Shown here one piece after another: positions 13,909 through 22,092 of a stretch of DNA of 37,742 bases. How positions within the stretch are numbered: position 1 is the first letter of the stretch; each line of letters begins with the position of its first letter. The position numbers and the translations under genes were made by a program. The notes beneath the pieces are model-generated. The model saw only the letters and a list, made by a program, of their open reading frames with translations, did no database searches and had not been told where the DNA came from. This stretch comes from UBA920 sp964424635 (GTDB taxonomy: Bacteria; Patescibacteriota; Doudnabacteria; UBA920). The DNA lies in NCBI GenBank assembly GCA_964424635.1, contig CAYRJC010000002.1:1-37742 (forward strand), written 5' to 3'.

Positions 13909-15090
13909 TTAATCCAATAAAATCCTTCTTAGCTTTTCAATTGATGTAAACTGCTTATCCTTTTTACCGAACAAAGCTTTTTCGATCAATTGAGATGTCA
14001 GCTGATTTGGACTTTCTTGTATTCCAATTTTAGCATGAATAAGCTTTAAATTACGATAGCGATCAAGTTCTGCTTTTATTATTCGATAACACTCAAGATT
14101 TGATCTTTCTAGAAGTAAATATTTACTCCACCATTGATGGAAATAATTTACCAATTCAAACCAATCAAGATTATATCCAATTAAGTGCAATGGTTCTAAA
14201 ATAGATCGTAGTTTTTGCCCATGTTCCCTATGACCCGGGGCAACACCCGAACCTACCATTAGCACTGCTGTTCTTATGGCATCCAGATTCTCTCGAGGAA
14301 CATGCACAGAATAATGTAAAGGGCTAAAACTATCAAAATATGCAGGATGTTTATTAACTGCCCATAATAATCGCTCAAGTCCGATTCCTACATCGCTCAG
14401 TATTACATTGCCAGATTTCACCTGAATATCATAGAACAAATTAGCAATGCCGATTTCTAATCCTTTGTAATTGATCTTCAAGCTATATGCTTTAACTTCT
14501 TTACCTTGCCAATCATTGGTATCTTTTGCGATTTTTAAAGTTAGAGATCCCACATATAAGCCCAAAGCAGAAATAATCAATAGTAGATTATCTAATAATT
14601 GTAGATACTTTTCATGGCTAGACAACCATTCCACAGAAGCAATGTTTACGAATGAACTTGAAAAACCATCTATCGCAGCAATTGATTTTATAGATTGAGT
14701 TCTTAATACCGGTTGTATAACAAAGCAATTAGAATTATCACCTATCTTCTTTTCGTAAATGAAATCATCAAATACCTGACCCGCAGCACTAGCAAATAAT
14801 GTGCGCTCCTTATTTCGTACAATACGGATAGGAGACACTTGTTTGGTATTATGAGTTGATAGATATTTCTTTATAATTTCTATTAGAAATCGCTCACTTT
14901 TCAAGCGTTTAGGCTTAGCGTCATTCAAAAATAAATAACCACCCATGCATTTATAAGAACCGCACGACAACAATGGTTGTTTATTTTTCGTATAGTAATC
15001 TTTATTACATTGAGGGCAAGTTAACCTTGCCCACATTTTATTAATAAGAAACTTTTCTGCAGCTTCTGCAATTTTTTGACCTTCTTTCAT
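13909..15090 (-). CDS. Archaeal-type AlaRS-like class II synthetase, core only
   Basis: A 393-residue protein aligning with the front of archaeal alanyl-tRNA synthetases: an N-terminal zinc ribbon (Cys25, Cys28, Cys43, Cys48), motif 2 QPVLRT (Gln126, Pro127, Arg130) and motif 3 DVGIGLERLLW (Gly235-Arg240). The region after 250 is helical, like the tRNA-recognition part. The editing domain and the C-terminal dimerisation domain of full AlaRS (about 900 residues) are absent. It therefore probably activates an amino acid or similar acid, but need not charge tRNA-Ala. It lies 10 nt after the archaeal-type SAM synthetase and 8 nt before the S51 peptidase. A cellular AlaRS must be encoded elsewhere. 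High confidence in the family, low in the reaction. Confidence 0.85.
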   Translation of the reverse strand: MKEGQKIAEAAEKFLINKMWARLTCPQCNKDYYTKNKQPLLSCGSYKCMGGYLFLNDAKPKRLKSERFLIEIIKKYLSTHNTKQVSPIRIVRNKERTLFASAAGQVFDDFIYEKKIGDNSNCFVIQPVLRTQSIKSIAAIDGFSSSFVNIASVEWLSSHEKYLQLLDNLLLIISALGLYVGSLTLKIAKDTNDWQGKEVKAYSLKINYKGLEIGIANLFYDIQVKSGNVILSDVGIGLERLLWAVNKHPAYFDSFSPLHYSVHVPRENLDAIRTAVLMVGSGVAPGHREHGQKLRSILEPLHLIGYNLDWFELVNYFHQWWSKYLLLERSNLECYRIIKAELDRYRNLKLIHAKIGIQESPNQLTSQLIEKALFGKKDKQFTSIEKLRRILLD

Positions 15091-15100
15091 ATAGCTCCTT

Positions 15101-16327
15101 TTACCAAAGCATTAACTCGTTTCTAAGCAAAGAGCTTGTGATTTGCGGAATCTTGGCAATCTCTTCTTTCGCAAAATCCATTGCTTGTTTTGTTGTTAAT
15201 GCGGTGTCAGATGTGCGAACTATGACAGTCCACGGATCTAATAGTAGTTGTCCGGATTGACCGACCATAAACACTTCACAATATATCCCAGTATTATCAC
15301 TAATTTTTTTAGCAATATTTTGTGAAACTATATTGTAAAGTTTTCCCGTGTGATATAAGGGATTTTTACCACAAGCACCCTCAAGATTCATTGGTCTAAA
15401 AGGTGTGATTAATCCATTTATGCGGTTTCCCCTACCTACTACGCCTTCATCTCCAGATTCCAAAGACGAACCTGTAACAGTTAAATAGAAATCTCCTTTT
15501 ACATAATCATCGCGTGTATTATAACGAAATGTAAATGTATAACCATGAAGGAATTGAACTAGCTTATTGTTAATAAACTCTTCTACCTGCTTCAAATTGG
15601 TTTTATACATCGCTTCAGAAATAACGTATTTTGCAATTTGCGGTAAACACAAAGTAATATCAACTTTGGAGTTATTTCTAACTGCCATAATTTTGATATC
15701 CGTGCCTAGCCAAGGAAAAACTTTTTTGGTCTCTAGTGAATTTAATTCTTTTTCAAGACTTAAAACCGCGGATTCCAATACCGAGTATGGCGCATAGCCG
15801 CACCCCATCGAAGTATCATTGTTTAATAAAGATCCATCATAACCTTTTACTTCGCTTTTAGCTCTTGGTGCAAACATGTGAGCGCGTGACCCCGTTGTCC
15901 GTTTTGTTCTACCAGGACTACTAGCAGTGCTAATAAACCAATTAAATTGTAGGTCTTTTTCTGGATCTATTAAGCTACCGAATCGATCAACGAAAAATTG
16001 CATTGCAGTATTTTTTAAAATTTCTTGCACTGCAATTGCTTCACCTGCGTAACTAGCTGAAGCCCTTCCATTCATCATTAATCTGATTGGGCGAACCAAT
16101 TCTCCGCCGCCAAAGTCCAGTTCAGTAGCACCTCCTAAAATATGCAGCTTGTCAAAATTATGATGCAAAATAACCCCATGATTTTTAAGAGTATAACTCG
16201 CGTAAGCTGCGGATAGACCTTCTGCTAAAGCATCTGTCAAAGTATCGGGATGCCCAATACCCTTGCGCTCGATTATCTCACATTCTAACTCATTATTCTG
16301 TATAGTTTTAACTAGATTGAAATTCAT
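15101..16327 (-). CDS. mat: Archaeal-type S-adenosylmethionine synthetase
   Basis: A 408-residue enzyme of the archaeal MAT family, which makes SAM from methionine and ATP. Diagnostic segments: ERKGIGHPDT (GHPD at 25-28), HHNFDKLHILGGATELDFGG, and SGDEGVVGRGNRINGLITPF followed by the GKNPLYHTGK block. Length is normal for this family and unlike bacterial MetK in sequence. The start has TTGGAGG 7 nt upstream. It is the first gene of the cluster and lies behind a dyad-overlapped promoter at 16384-16445. It may be the cell's only SAM synthetase or a pathway-specific copy; its operon with an AlaRS-like enzyme argues for the second. Probably acquired from archaea, directly or long ago. Confidence 0.95.
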   Translation of the reverse strand: MNFNLVKTIQNNELECEIIERKGIGHPDTLTDALAEGLSAAYASYTLKNHGVILHHNFDKLHILGGATELDFGGGELVRPIRLMMNGRASASYAGEAIAVQEILKNTAMQFFVDRFGSLIDPEKDLQFNWFISTASSPGRTKRTTGSRAHMFAPRAKSEVKGYDGSLLNNDTSMGCGYAPYSVLESAVLSLEKELNSLETKKVFPWLGTDIKIMAVRNNSKVDITLCLPQIAKYVISEAMYKTNLKQVEEFINNKLVQFLHGYTFTFRYNTRDDYVKGDFYLTVTGSSLESGDEGVVGRGNRINGLITPFRPMNLEGACGKNPLYHTGKLYNIVSQNIAKKISDNTGIYCEVFMVGQSGQLLLDPWTVIVRTSDTALTTKQAMDFAKEEIAKIPQITSSLLRNELMLW

Positions 16328-16383
16328 TATCTAACCTCCAATTTATAATATTGTAATGTACTTGTAGCCATAAAAGGCCAAAA

Positions 16384-16445
16384 ATTTATAGTTAATCAAC
16401 TTATGACTAACTATAAATAATTTCATAAAAAGACATCTGAGTCAA
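16384..16445 (-). promoter_or_regulatory. Promoter with long dyad in front of the MAT operon
   Basis: Minus strand TTGACT (16445-16440), 17 bp, AATTAT (16422-16417). A 35-bp dyad, ATTTATAGTTAaTCA at 16384-16398 and TGAcTAACTATAAAT at 16404-16418 with one mismatch, begins at the -10 and covers the predicted start. No T-run follows, so it is more likely an operator, or an mRNA 5' hairpin, than a terminator. The remaining leader to the ATG is about 80 nt. Confidence 0.65.
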
Positions 16446-16571
16446 TTCGAGTTTCTATTACACCAAACCAACCAAAACCACCAAATTCTATTTATGCTTT
16501 TTGTATCTAGAATGTATAATAATTAAAGGTGTGCAATACTTTGGGATATTTTTTATTAATTTAATTGAAAT

Positions 16572-16999
16572 ATGGCAACTATAAATCCTTGGATTAATTT
16601 TAACGGCAATGCTGAAGAAGCATTCACTTTTTATAAATCAGTGTTCGGCGGAGATTTTGAAAAAATAGTACACTTCAAAGACCTTGCAAGCTCTGAAATT
16701 CCCGTAGCAGAAAAAGAAGAGAATAGAATAATGCTTATTACTTTGCCAATTGGCAACGGCAGTATACTAATGGCAAATGATGTTCCAGAAATTATGGGGC
16801 AAGTAAATGAGAATGAAAATAGAAGCAAAATTTCGATAAGCGCTGAAAGTAAAGAGGAAGCAGACAAACTATTTGAGGGCCTTTCTGCTGGGGGTACCAT
16901 AGAAGGACCAAGGGTAATAGTCCTTGGGGATCTTATGCTGGTATGTTTAGAGATAAATATGGCATTGAATGGATAATTGAATTTTATACTAGTAAATAA
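16572..16999 (+). pseudogene. PhnB-like VOC protein, frameshifted near its end
   Basis: A glyoxalase/PhnB-type VOC protein (INPWINFNGNAEEAFTFYKS at the start, GNGSILMANDVPE, then SAGGTIEGP). After Pro the frame drifts into an unrelated tail and stops at 16976. The other frame reads GNSPWGSYAGMFRDKYG and onward to a stop at 16997-16999, which is the normal family C-terminus with its metal-ligand Glu. One G missing from the run at 16912-16914 explains this. Either a true one-base deletion or an assembly error at a homopolymer; the rest of the gene is well preserved, favouring a recent event or an error. PhnB-type proteins bind metal and small molecules; the substrate is unknown. Confidence 0.85.
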
Positions 17000-17101
17000 T
17001 AACTTAACTAATTATTTTTTTCTAAGAATTAATATAAGGAACTTGTAATTATCCTTCTATCAATACCCTCATAGATACTCTACAAGTGAGAAATAAAAAA
17101 C

Positions 17102-17117
17102 ACTCGCATTTGCGAGT
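17102..17117. terminator. Bidirectional terminator
   Basis: Stem ACTCGCA/TGCGAGT with a 2-nt core loop, T-runs on both sides. It serves the lipoprotein gene at 17143 and probably the VOC gene. Confidence 0.85.
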
Positions 17118-17142
17118 ATTTTTTATTTATTACAAAACTAAA

Positions 17143-17688
17143 TTATTTAGTGAATACCAAGCTCGATACGATATTATTTATTTGCTTATCAGTATCTAAA
17201 CTTTTATCATAGCTAATGGTGTAAATATGGCCTTGGTATTCTAACCAAATTTCAATCCCAGTATAATTTAGAGTTTTATTGGTAAAAGTTCCTTTATACC
17301 CTTGAACACCTGAAATTGTTATTGGAGTAATATTACTAAGCTGATACTGAACAGCTTCTTTTAAGGTTGAACGCTTACCAGGTAGTGCTACCATAGATGT
17401 TTCCGCTAAGCTATTGTTATAAGCCAAGCTAATCATAGGGTTATTTGTCCCTGTCTTATTAGTGATTGTTATACCTTGTTCAGTACCGGCACCATCAGAT
17501 ACCACCCAATCTTTAGGATATTGAAGTGTAAAATTAAATTTGGCGCTTGTGTATGTATTTAGCTCAGCCATATTTGTTGATTCATTATAAGATTGGGTAT
17601 TATTTTGGTTTTGAGCTGGCATTGATTGAGAGTTACACCCAGCTGCTAGCAAAAATAAAACTGGAAATACTAAAATTATTTTCTTCAT
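17143..17688 (-). CDS. Lipoprotein, PsbP/DUF1795-like
   Basis: A 181-residue exported lipoprotein: a Lys-Lys start, a hydrophobic stretch and the lipobox LAAGC with Cys18, then a Gln/Asn-rich linker (about 20-42). The mature part begins YTSAKFNFTLQYPKDWVV, the first strands of PsbP-like or DUF1795 folds found in many Gram-positive-type and CPR lipoproteins. It likely sits on the outer face of the membrane. It is a single-gene unit with an extended -10 (TGaTATAAT) upstream and a terminator just after the stop. Role unknown. Confidence 0.85.
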   Translation of the reverse strand: MKKIILVFPVLFLLAAGCNSQSMPAQNQNNTQSYNESTNMAELNTYTSAKFNFTLQYPKDWVVSDGAGTEQGITITNKTGTNNPMISLAYNNSLAETSMVALPGKRSTLKEAVQYQLSNITPITISGVQGYKGTFTNKTLNYTGIEIWLEYQGHIYTISYDKSLDTDKQINNIVSSLVFTK

Positions 17689-17741
17689 AAATTTTCTTTA
17701 ATTATTTTTATTATATCATATTTATATTCGGATCAATTTAA

Positions 17742-17771
17742 AAAACGATTGTAAAAAAATACAACCGTTTT
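17742..17771 (-). terminator. Terminator of the gene at 17782
   Basis: Stem AAAACG-TTGTA/TACAA-CGTTTT with one mismatch, then T-run on the minus strand, 10 bp beyond the stop. Confidence 0.8.
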
Positions 17772-17781
17772 GGGAACTAAA

Positions 17782-18411
17782 TCACATAATTATGATAAGC
17801 TCCCGTTCGAACCACAACTCATCTGCTAAAGCAGATCTAACCAATTCTTGCAGACCACCTGCATCAGAACGACCACTCTTGCTCATCGCACGAGAAAAAT
17901 TATGCTTAAATGGTTTGCGGTTTGCTTGACTGGGCAAAATGAGCATTTTTGTGCTTTTCGATTCATCACGCCAAATTTTTAAGGCTCGCTCATCTGCGGC
18001 AAATTTTCTTCGACTTCGACGCTTCTCCGCAAAAATAGATTTTTCCCGACGAATCAATGAATCCTTTGTTTTTAAAACAGGTTTCAAAGAGATAAGGTCG
18101 AGAAGATTTTCTTCCTCAAACTGCATCATTAACTGATATACTTCAATGCACCGAGCTTTTTCATCTTCATTTTGAATCAAAGCATCCCACATCAGAGGCA
18201 CCATATCCGGGACCCATTCAGTTATCATCAGATATAGATCTAAAAGTTTTTCATTCAAACCATAAGGAGATTCCGAAAAACCTTTTCTGAGATAAAAAGC
18301 TTCCTCTGCCATTTCCACCGGACAAACCTCGCAATACTCAAATCGCTCGATTTCCCAATTCTGGACCAATCTTAGTCTTTTCTCTAATTCAGATTTAGTC
18401 ATATTATTCAT
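17782..18411 (-). CDS. Hypothetical protein, 209 residues
   Basis: A helical protein with an early Cys pair (YCEVCPVEM), a Trp/Met-rich middle and a basic stretch (EKRRSRRKFAADERALKIW). No family recognised. A longer frame to 18474 would place the start inside the -35 box of the promoter TTGACA-17-TATTCT, so the start must be downstream. The ATG at 18411, just behind CGGAGG, or the next ATG at 18402 with better spacing, is preferred. It is more GC-rich than its neighbours and stands alone. Confidence 0.65.
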   Translation of the reverse strand: MNNMTKSELEKRLRLVQNWEIERFEYCEVCPVEMAEEAFYLRKGFSESPYGLNEKLLDLYLMITEWVPDMVPLMWDALIQNEDEKARCIEVYQLMMQFEEENLLDLISLKPVLKTKDSLIRREKSIFAEKRRSRRKFAADERALKIWRDESKSTKMLILPSQANRKPFKHNFSRAMSKSGRSDAGGLQELVRSALADELWFERELIIIM

Positions 18412-18445
18412 TTTCCTCCGTTTATAACTATAAAATACTTTTGAA

Positions 18446-18474
18446 AGAATATCATATTTTTGACTTTTTGTCAA
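18446..18474 (-). promoter_or_regulatory. Promoter of the hypothetical gene, with small dyad
   Basis: Minus strand TTGACA (18474-18469), 17 bp, TATTCT (18451-18446). The -35 is part of the 15-bp dyad TTGAC-N5-GTCAA (18460-18474), a possible operator. Its position rules out any start upstream of about 18439. Confidence 0.75.
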
Positions 18475-18653
18475 GGTTATTTATATCACCTTTTAATAAT
18501 CCCTAAGCTAGTTGCAATCGCCCATTTTGAATACGAACACTCGTCGCATAGAAAAGAATAAGTCCTTATTTATAATAGAAGAAATAAGCCACTCAAATTT
18601 AGTGGTCTTTTTATGCTCTATTGGCAAGTTTACAATATGATAAAATATGAAAT

Positions 18654-19049
18654 ATGAATAAAGTACCAACTGGTCTTCGCAAAGCCCTTGCAGTCAAACC
18701 AACTACAGAAAAAATATGGAAAGATCTCACTCCAATAGCCCGCAGAGATTTTATTACTTGGATTGAGTCGGCTAAACAACCCGAGACTTATGAACGCAGA
18801 ATTCAAAAAACCTGCTCTATGTTAGCAACAGGTAAAAGACGCCCATGCTGTTATTCGATGGTACCAATTAATCTCTATAAAGCACTTGGTGTTAGTTTAA
18901 AAGCAAAAGCCCAATGGAAGGATCTAACATCTACTGAACGCAGAGATCTTGTTGATTGGATTGGATATGCTGATAATCCTAAATCACAAAAAAATAGAAT
19001 AAATACAGTTTGTGATCTGCTTTCAAAAGGAAAAAGGAAGATTGAATAA
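18654..19049 (+). CDS. Tandem OmdA/YdeI-like protein
   Basis: A 131-residue protein made of two copies of the short YdeI/OmdA C-terminal domain: residues 4-62 (GLRKALAVKPTTEKIWKDL to MLATGKR) and 71-129 (INLYKALGVSLKAKAQWKDL to LLSKGKR). Each copy has the family's W.DL.....R.....WI core. Usually one copy follows another domain; a stand-alone tandem is unusual. The family is linked to bacteriocin protection in Salmonella, but the biochemical role is unknown. The start has no Shine-Dalgarno. It is ended by a strong shared terminator at 19102-19134. Confidence 0.85.
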   Translation: MNKVPTGLRKALAVKPTTEKIWKDLTPIARRDFITWIESAKQPETYERRIQKTCSMLATGKRRPCCYSMVPINLYKALGVSLKAKAQWKDLTSTERRDLVDWIGYADNPKSQKNRINTVCDLLSKGKRKIE

Positions 19050-19101
19050 AAAATTTATTTAAATTAATTTAAAATTATCTTTTAATAAAAGTCTGGAAAA
19101 T

Positions 19102-19134
19102 AAAACACCTCTCTGTAATAAGGAGAGGTGTTTT
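19102..19134. terminator. Bidirectional terminator
   Basis: A 12-bp stem AAAACACCTCTC/GAGAGGTGTTTT with a 9-nt loop between the convergent OmdA and DUF1801 genes. Confidence 0.9.
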
Positions 19135-19137
19135 ATT

Positions 19138-19560
19138 TTATACTTTATATTTTTTCTTCATTGCCAGAAAAGATTTCTTTATTAATTGTCGCAGAACACT
19201 CATGTCGATATCAGCAAGTTTGTTTATATACAAACATCCTTTGCTGGTTTTATGCTTACCCAGCTTGTTAAGTAGACTACTAAAATCAGCAAATCCAAGC
19301 ATAATATATAGAGTTAGGTTTTGCTTCCTGGGAGAGAATCCAATCAGTGACCAGTCACCTTCTTGAGAACTTTTTTCGGACTTATAATGATACACACCAA
19401 AACCAATAATACTAGTTCCCCACATTTTTGGCTTCTCTCCAGTAATTTCTTCAAAAAGATTAAGAAGAACCAAACTGTCTTGCTTTTTAATTTTATCTGT
19501 AGTCTGATTTATAAATTGCTTTGCACTAGCTTTTGTAACTTTAGTTTTTAATTCTGCCAT
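19138..19560 (-). CDS. DUF1801 protein
   Basis: A 140-residue DUF1801 protein. The family core is clear: PKMWGTSIIGFGVYHY, GFSPRKQNLTLYIMLGF, KLGKHKTSKGCLYINKLADI. Members are small cytoplasmic proteins distantly related to the YdhG/Fra iron-chaperone-like group, without a settled activity. It is a single-gene unit closed by the shared terminator. A second DUF1801 gene of the shorter YdhG type lies at 25337. Confidence 0.9.
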   Translation of the reverse strand: MAELKTKVTKASAKQFINQTTDKIKKQDSLVLLNLFEEITGEKPKMWGTSIIGFGVYHYKSEKSSQEGDWSLIGFSPRKQNLTLYIMLGFADFSSLLNKLGKHKTSKGCLYINKLADIDMSVLRQLIKKSFLAMKKKYKV

Positions 19561-19634
19561 TTGATTATAATAATTGTTGCAATAATTATAATATTATTGA
19601 AGGCCATAAACAAATTTATGATTTCAATAAAAAA

Positions 19635-19653
19635 TCGCCTAATATTTAGGCGA
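19635..19653 (-). terminator. Terminator of the zinc-ribbon gene
   Basis: Stem TCGCCTAA/TTAGGCGA with a 3-nt loop and T6 on the minus strand. The same stem sequence recurs in the terminator at 21106-21129. Confidence 0.85.
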
Positions 19654-19685
19654 ACTTATTATTTAAAATTAATAATTCTTTTTGT

Positions 19686-19850
19686 TTATTCTTTTTCTTC
19701 ATCATCGTCGAATATCCATTTGCTGCCCCCACATATATCGCAATCAACCAATGCGTCACTTTCAGTATAAACCTTACCATTCTGGTCACAGTTTGTGCAG
19801 TAACGCTCAGCAGTATGATCTCCATTGTCGCGACCCCTTCCAATTCCCAT
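19686..19850 (-). CDS. Small zinc-ribbon protein, 54 residues
   Basis: A short frame starting MGIGRGRDNGDHTAERYC and ending in an acidic tail (DDDEEKE). Two Cys pairs, YCTNCDQNG (Cys18, Cys21) and DCDICGGS (Cys37, Cys40), form a compact zinc ribbon. The start has GGAGAGGT just upstream and a consensus promoter (19888-19917), and a terminator follows, so the unit is complete. An overlapping longer frame in another phase starting at 19864 has none of these and is a shadow. It probably binds nucleic acid or protein; no family name is certain. Confidence 0.85.
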   Translation of the reverse strand: MGIGRGRDNGDHTAERYCTNCDQNGKVYTESDALVDCDICGGSKWIFDDDEEKE

Positions 19851-19887
19851 ATTAACCTCTCCAAAATTTAAAATTTATGAACATGAT

Positions 19888-19917
19888 ATTATAATCACAC
19901 AAACACATATTTGTCAA
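19888..19917 (-). promoter_or_regulatory. Promoter of the zinc-ribbon gene
   Basis: Minus strand TTGACA (19917-19912), 18-bp spacer, TATAAT (19893-19888): both hexamers perfect. Confidence 0.85.
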
Positions 19918-19970
19918 TGTATTAATAACATAATATAATATAATAAATACAAATAAATTAAATAACTTTT

Positions 19971-20435
19971 ATGCAAAAATTACATACTTCAATCACTATA
20001 AATGCTTCTAAAGAAAAAGTTTGGCATACAATGCTAGATGACCAAACCTATCGAGAATGGACCGAGGCTTTTAATCCTGGATCTTACTATAAAGGAGACT
20101 GGGAAAAAGGATCTAAAATTCTTTTTCTAGGACCTGATCCTAAAACTGGCGAAGAAGGCGGCATGGTCAGCAGAATAGCTGAAAATATACCGTATGAATT
20201 TATTTCTATCGAACATTTAGGTATCGTAACCAACAGTATTGAAGATACAACAAGCGAAGAAGCCAAAAAGTGGACACCAGCTCATGAAAATTATACTTTT
20301 GAAGAATCAGATGGCGTGACCAAGTTAACAATAGAAATGGATTTGGATGAAAATTATACAGAGATGTTTGAAAAAATGTGGGTAAATGCTTTACAAAAAC
20401 TTAAGTCAATTGCAGAAAAAGATACTGTAAAATAG
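19971..20435 (+). CDS. SRPBCC (START/AHSA1-like) protein
   Basis: A 154-residue protein of the Bet v 1/SRPBCC fold: TSITINASKEKVWHTMLDDQ with the typical first strand and helix, then YREWTEAFNPGSYYKGDWEKG, and the long C-terminal helix (YTEMFEKMWVNALQKLKSIA). Such proteins bind hydrophobic ligands in a central cavity. The ligand is unknown. No Shine-Dalgarno is seen in the AT-rich leader. Single-gene unit. Confidence 0.9.
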   Translation: MQKLHTSITINASKEKVWHTMLDDQTYREWTEAFNPGSYYKGDWEKGSKILFLGPDPKTGEEGGMVSRIAENIPYEFISIEHLGIVTNSIEDTTSEEAKKWTPAHENYTFEESDGVTKLTIEMDLDENYTEMFEKMWVNALQKLKSIAEKDTVK

Positions 20436-20483
20436 TAAGATATTTTAATTACCATACTGCAAAACTCGGAACTAATATCAAAA

Positions 20484-20512
20484 TTGACACGGGTTAATCC
20501 TTATGATATCTT
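20484..20512 (+). promoter_or_regulatory. Promoter of the HAD-like gene
   Basis: TTGACA (20484-20489), 17 bp, extended -10 TGaTATCTT (TATCTT 20507-20512). Leader about 45 nt ending in AGGAGGT. Confidence 0.8.
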
Positions 20513-20563
20513 TTAGAGTCTTTTTAAAAAGGATATAGAATACAACTTAAATAGGAGGTAAAA

Positions 20564-21049
20564 ATGAAGGAAGCACTGGGCATTGATGTGGGTGGTGTAA
20601 TAATTGACCGCATCAATGACAATACAGACACTTCTTTCTTCAGTGATAATTATCTTAATACCAAGGCAACACCTGACGTATTCGAAGTAATTAATCGCAT
20701 GGTAAAAGAAAGATTTGGAAACCGTGTATATATAGTTTCAAAGTGTGGGAACAATGTTCAAAATAAAACCTTGAACTGGTTCAAGCACCATGATATATAC
20801 TCACTCACAGGTATTTCTTCACAGAATGTCTATTTCTGTCGACAACGACACGAAAAAGAACCAATCTGTAAAGAACTAGGGATCACTCATTTTATCGACG
20901 ACAGAATTGAAGTGTTAAGTTATTTAAAAAGTGTAAATAATAAATACGCTCTCAATCCTCAATCGTCAGAAATGATGCGATATTCCAGCTTTCTTCCATC
21001 AGTAAACATTGTTTACTCTTGGAAAGAATTTGCTGAACTATTGCTTTAA
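20564..21049 (+). CDS. HAD-superfamily-like protein
   Basis: A 161-residue protein with a HAD layout: LGIDVGGVIID near the start (nucleophile candidate Asp8), VYIVSKCGN with Ser at motif II, and HFIDDRIEVL as motif IV. In the first motif the second Asp (the usual acid/base) is Gly10, so phosphatase chemistry may be weak or different. It looks like the small nucleotidase-type HAD proteins. A strong AGGAGGT precedes the ATG. Substrate unknown. Confidence 0.75.
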   Translation: MKEALGIDVGGVIIDRINDNTDTSFFSDNYLNTKATPDVFEVINRMVKERFGNRVYIVSKCGNNVQNKTLNWFKHHDIYSLTGISSQNVYFCRQRHEKEPICKELGITHFIDDRIEVLSYLKSVNNKYALNPQSSEMMRYSSFLPSVNIVYSWKEFAELLL

Positions 21050-21105
21050 AATAGAGAGATTTAAATTAGATTTTATAATCTCTTTTATAAATTGTTAGAA
21101 ATAAA

Positions 21106-21129
21106 AATCGCCTAAATTTTTAGGCGATT
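21106..21129. terminator. Bidirectional terminator
   Basis: An 11-bp stem AATCGCCTAAA/TTTAGGCGATT between the convergent HAD-like and NAD kinase-like genes, with A- and T-rich flanks. Confidence 0.85.
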
Positions 21130-21153
21130 ATTTTATTAATAAAATTGAATTTG

Positions 21154-22074
21154 CTATTTTAGTCGAATCAATTTTGCAGTTTTATCTGCCACAGAAACAG
21201 TAGCTGTAGTGCCCGAATTAAATTTAATTGCGTCTTCAATAACACCATCAGAAAATATCACACCACCTTCTGGCATTTCTGAAGTCACAACTAACGAGTT
21301 TCTTGCAGTAATGGTCCCGGCCAAAATATTAGTCCCAGTATATTTAGAAGGAAAACCTTCTCTTACTACAAAAACTAAATGACGGTCGCTCCAACCAAAT
21401 GGAACAGGACAACCACCAAAACTCTGTGTTCCTGTTAAAGCTTTGGCAGAAGTATACAGTGACGTAATCCAACCAGTAGAACCAACTCCTGTAGAAACAA
21501 GAATACCGCTAGAAGATTGTCTTTCGGTTCGGTTATTAAACGATAAATTATAACGGGCCGAAATCTGATCTCGACGACCGATCAAAAAATCGTTTACTGC
21601 ATACAACATTTGTCCGTCATTAGTTTTAACCTGAGCCAATACTAATTCATCCAAAGCAAATTGATCAGAAAGCACTGCTGCCAACTTTTGCGATACAATC
21701 GAAGATGAATATCTAACCAGCAAACCATCGATTCGGTGCGAATCAGGATTAACTCCTAAGATAGGTTGATCATTAAGATATTTTGCTACGTTGATACACA
21801 AACCATCTGGACCAACAACAATTATTAAATCATTTTCCCGAAATAGAAATTTAGAAATCCTATCTCGATCAAGTTCATACGATTCAATATCTGTAGGCAG
21901 TGCCCTTCTAACTTCGTCAACAGCTGTTTGATATATAAGGTTCGTCTTTACGTATTCATCGATAGACTCATTGCGAGTTTTCAAAAAATGCTCGACCTGA
22001 CCCATAGAACGAACCTTCAACAAAAGCTCCAAAGGAGTTTTCTTTAATACTAAAACAATTCTTTTGAAAGCCAT
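21154..22074 (-). CDS. NAD kinase-like protein
   Basis: A 306-residue ATP-NAD kinase family protein. DLIIVVGPDGLCINVAKYL carries the catalytic-loop motif as GPDG (88-91) rather than GGDG. GVNPDSHRIDGLL, AVNDFLIGRRD and SSGILVSTGVGSTGW match the NAD-binding parts of NAD kinase. About 50 extra N-terminal residues precede the core. With the Asp90 kept, kinase activity is possible, but the Gly-to-Pro change is notable and a related substrate is possible. It follows the SPFH gene by 18 nt, in the same operon. Whether another NAD kinase exists in the genome cannot be seen here. Confidence 0.8.
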   Translation of the reverse strand: MAFKRIVLVLKKTPLELLLKVRSMGQVEHFLKTRNESIDEYVKTNLIYQTAVDEVRRALPTDIESYELDRDRISKFLFRENDLIIVVGPDGLCINVAKYLNDQPILGVNPDSHRIDGLLVRYSSSIVSQKLAAVLSDQFALDELVLAQVKTNDGQMLYAVNDFLIGRRDQISARYNLSFNNRTERQSSSGILVSTGVGSTGWITSLYTSAKALTGTQSFGGCPVPFGWSDRHLVFVVREGFPSKYTGTNILAGTITARNSLVVTSEMPEGGVIFSDGVIEDAIKFNSGTTATVSVADKTAKLIRLK

Positions 22075-22092
22075 AACAATTACCTCCTACTT

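Noticed and set aside
17782..18474. Start of the hypothetical gene at 18474
   Set aside because: That codon overlaps the -35 box of its own promoter, so it cannot be on the transcript.
19646..19864. A 72-residue minus-strand frame from 19864
   Set aside because: The overlapping 54-residue zinc-ribbon frame has paired Cys motifs, a Shine-Dalgarno and a correctly placed promoter; the longer frame has none.
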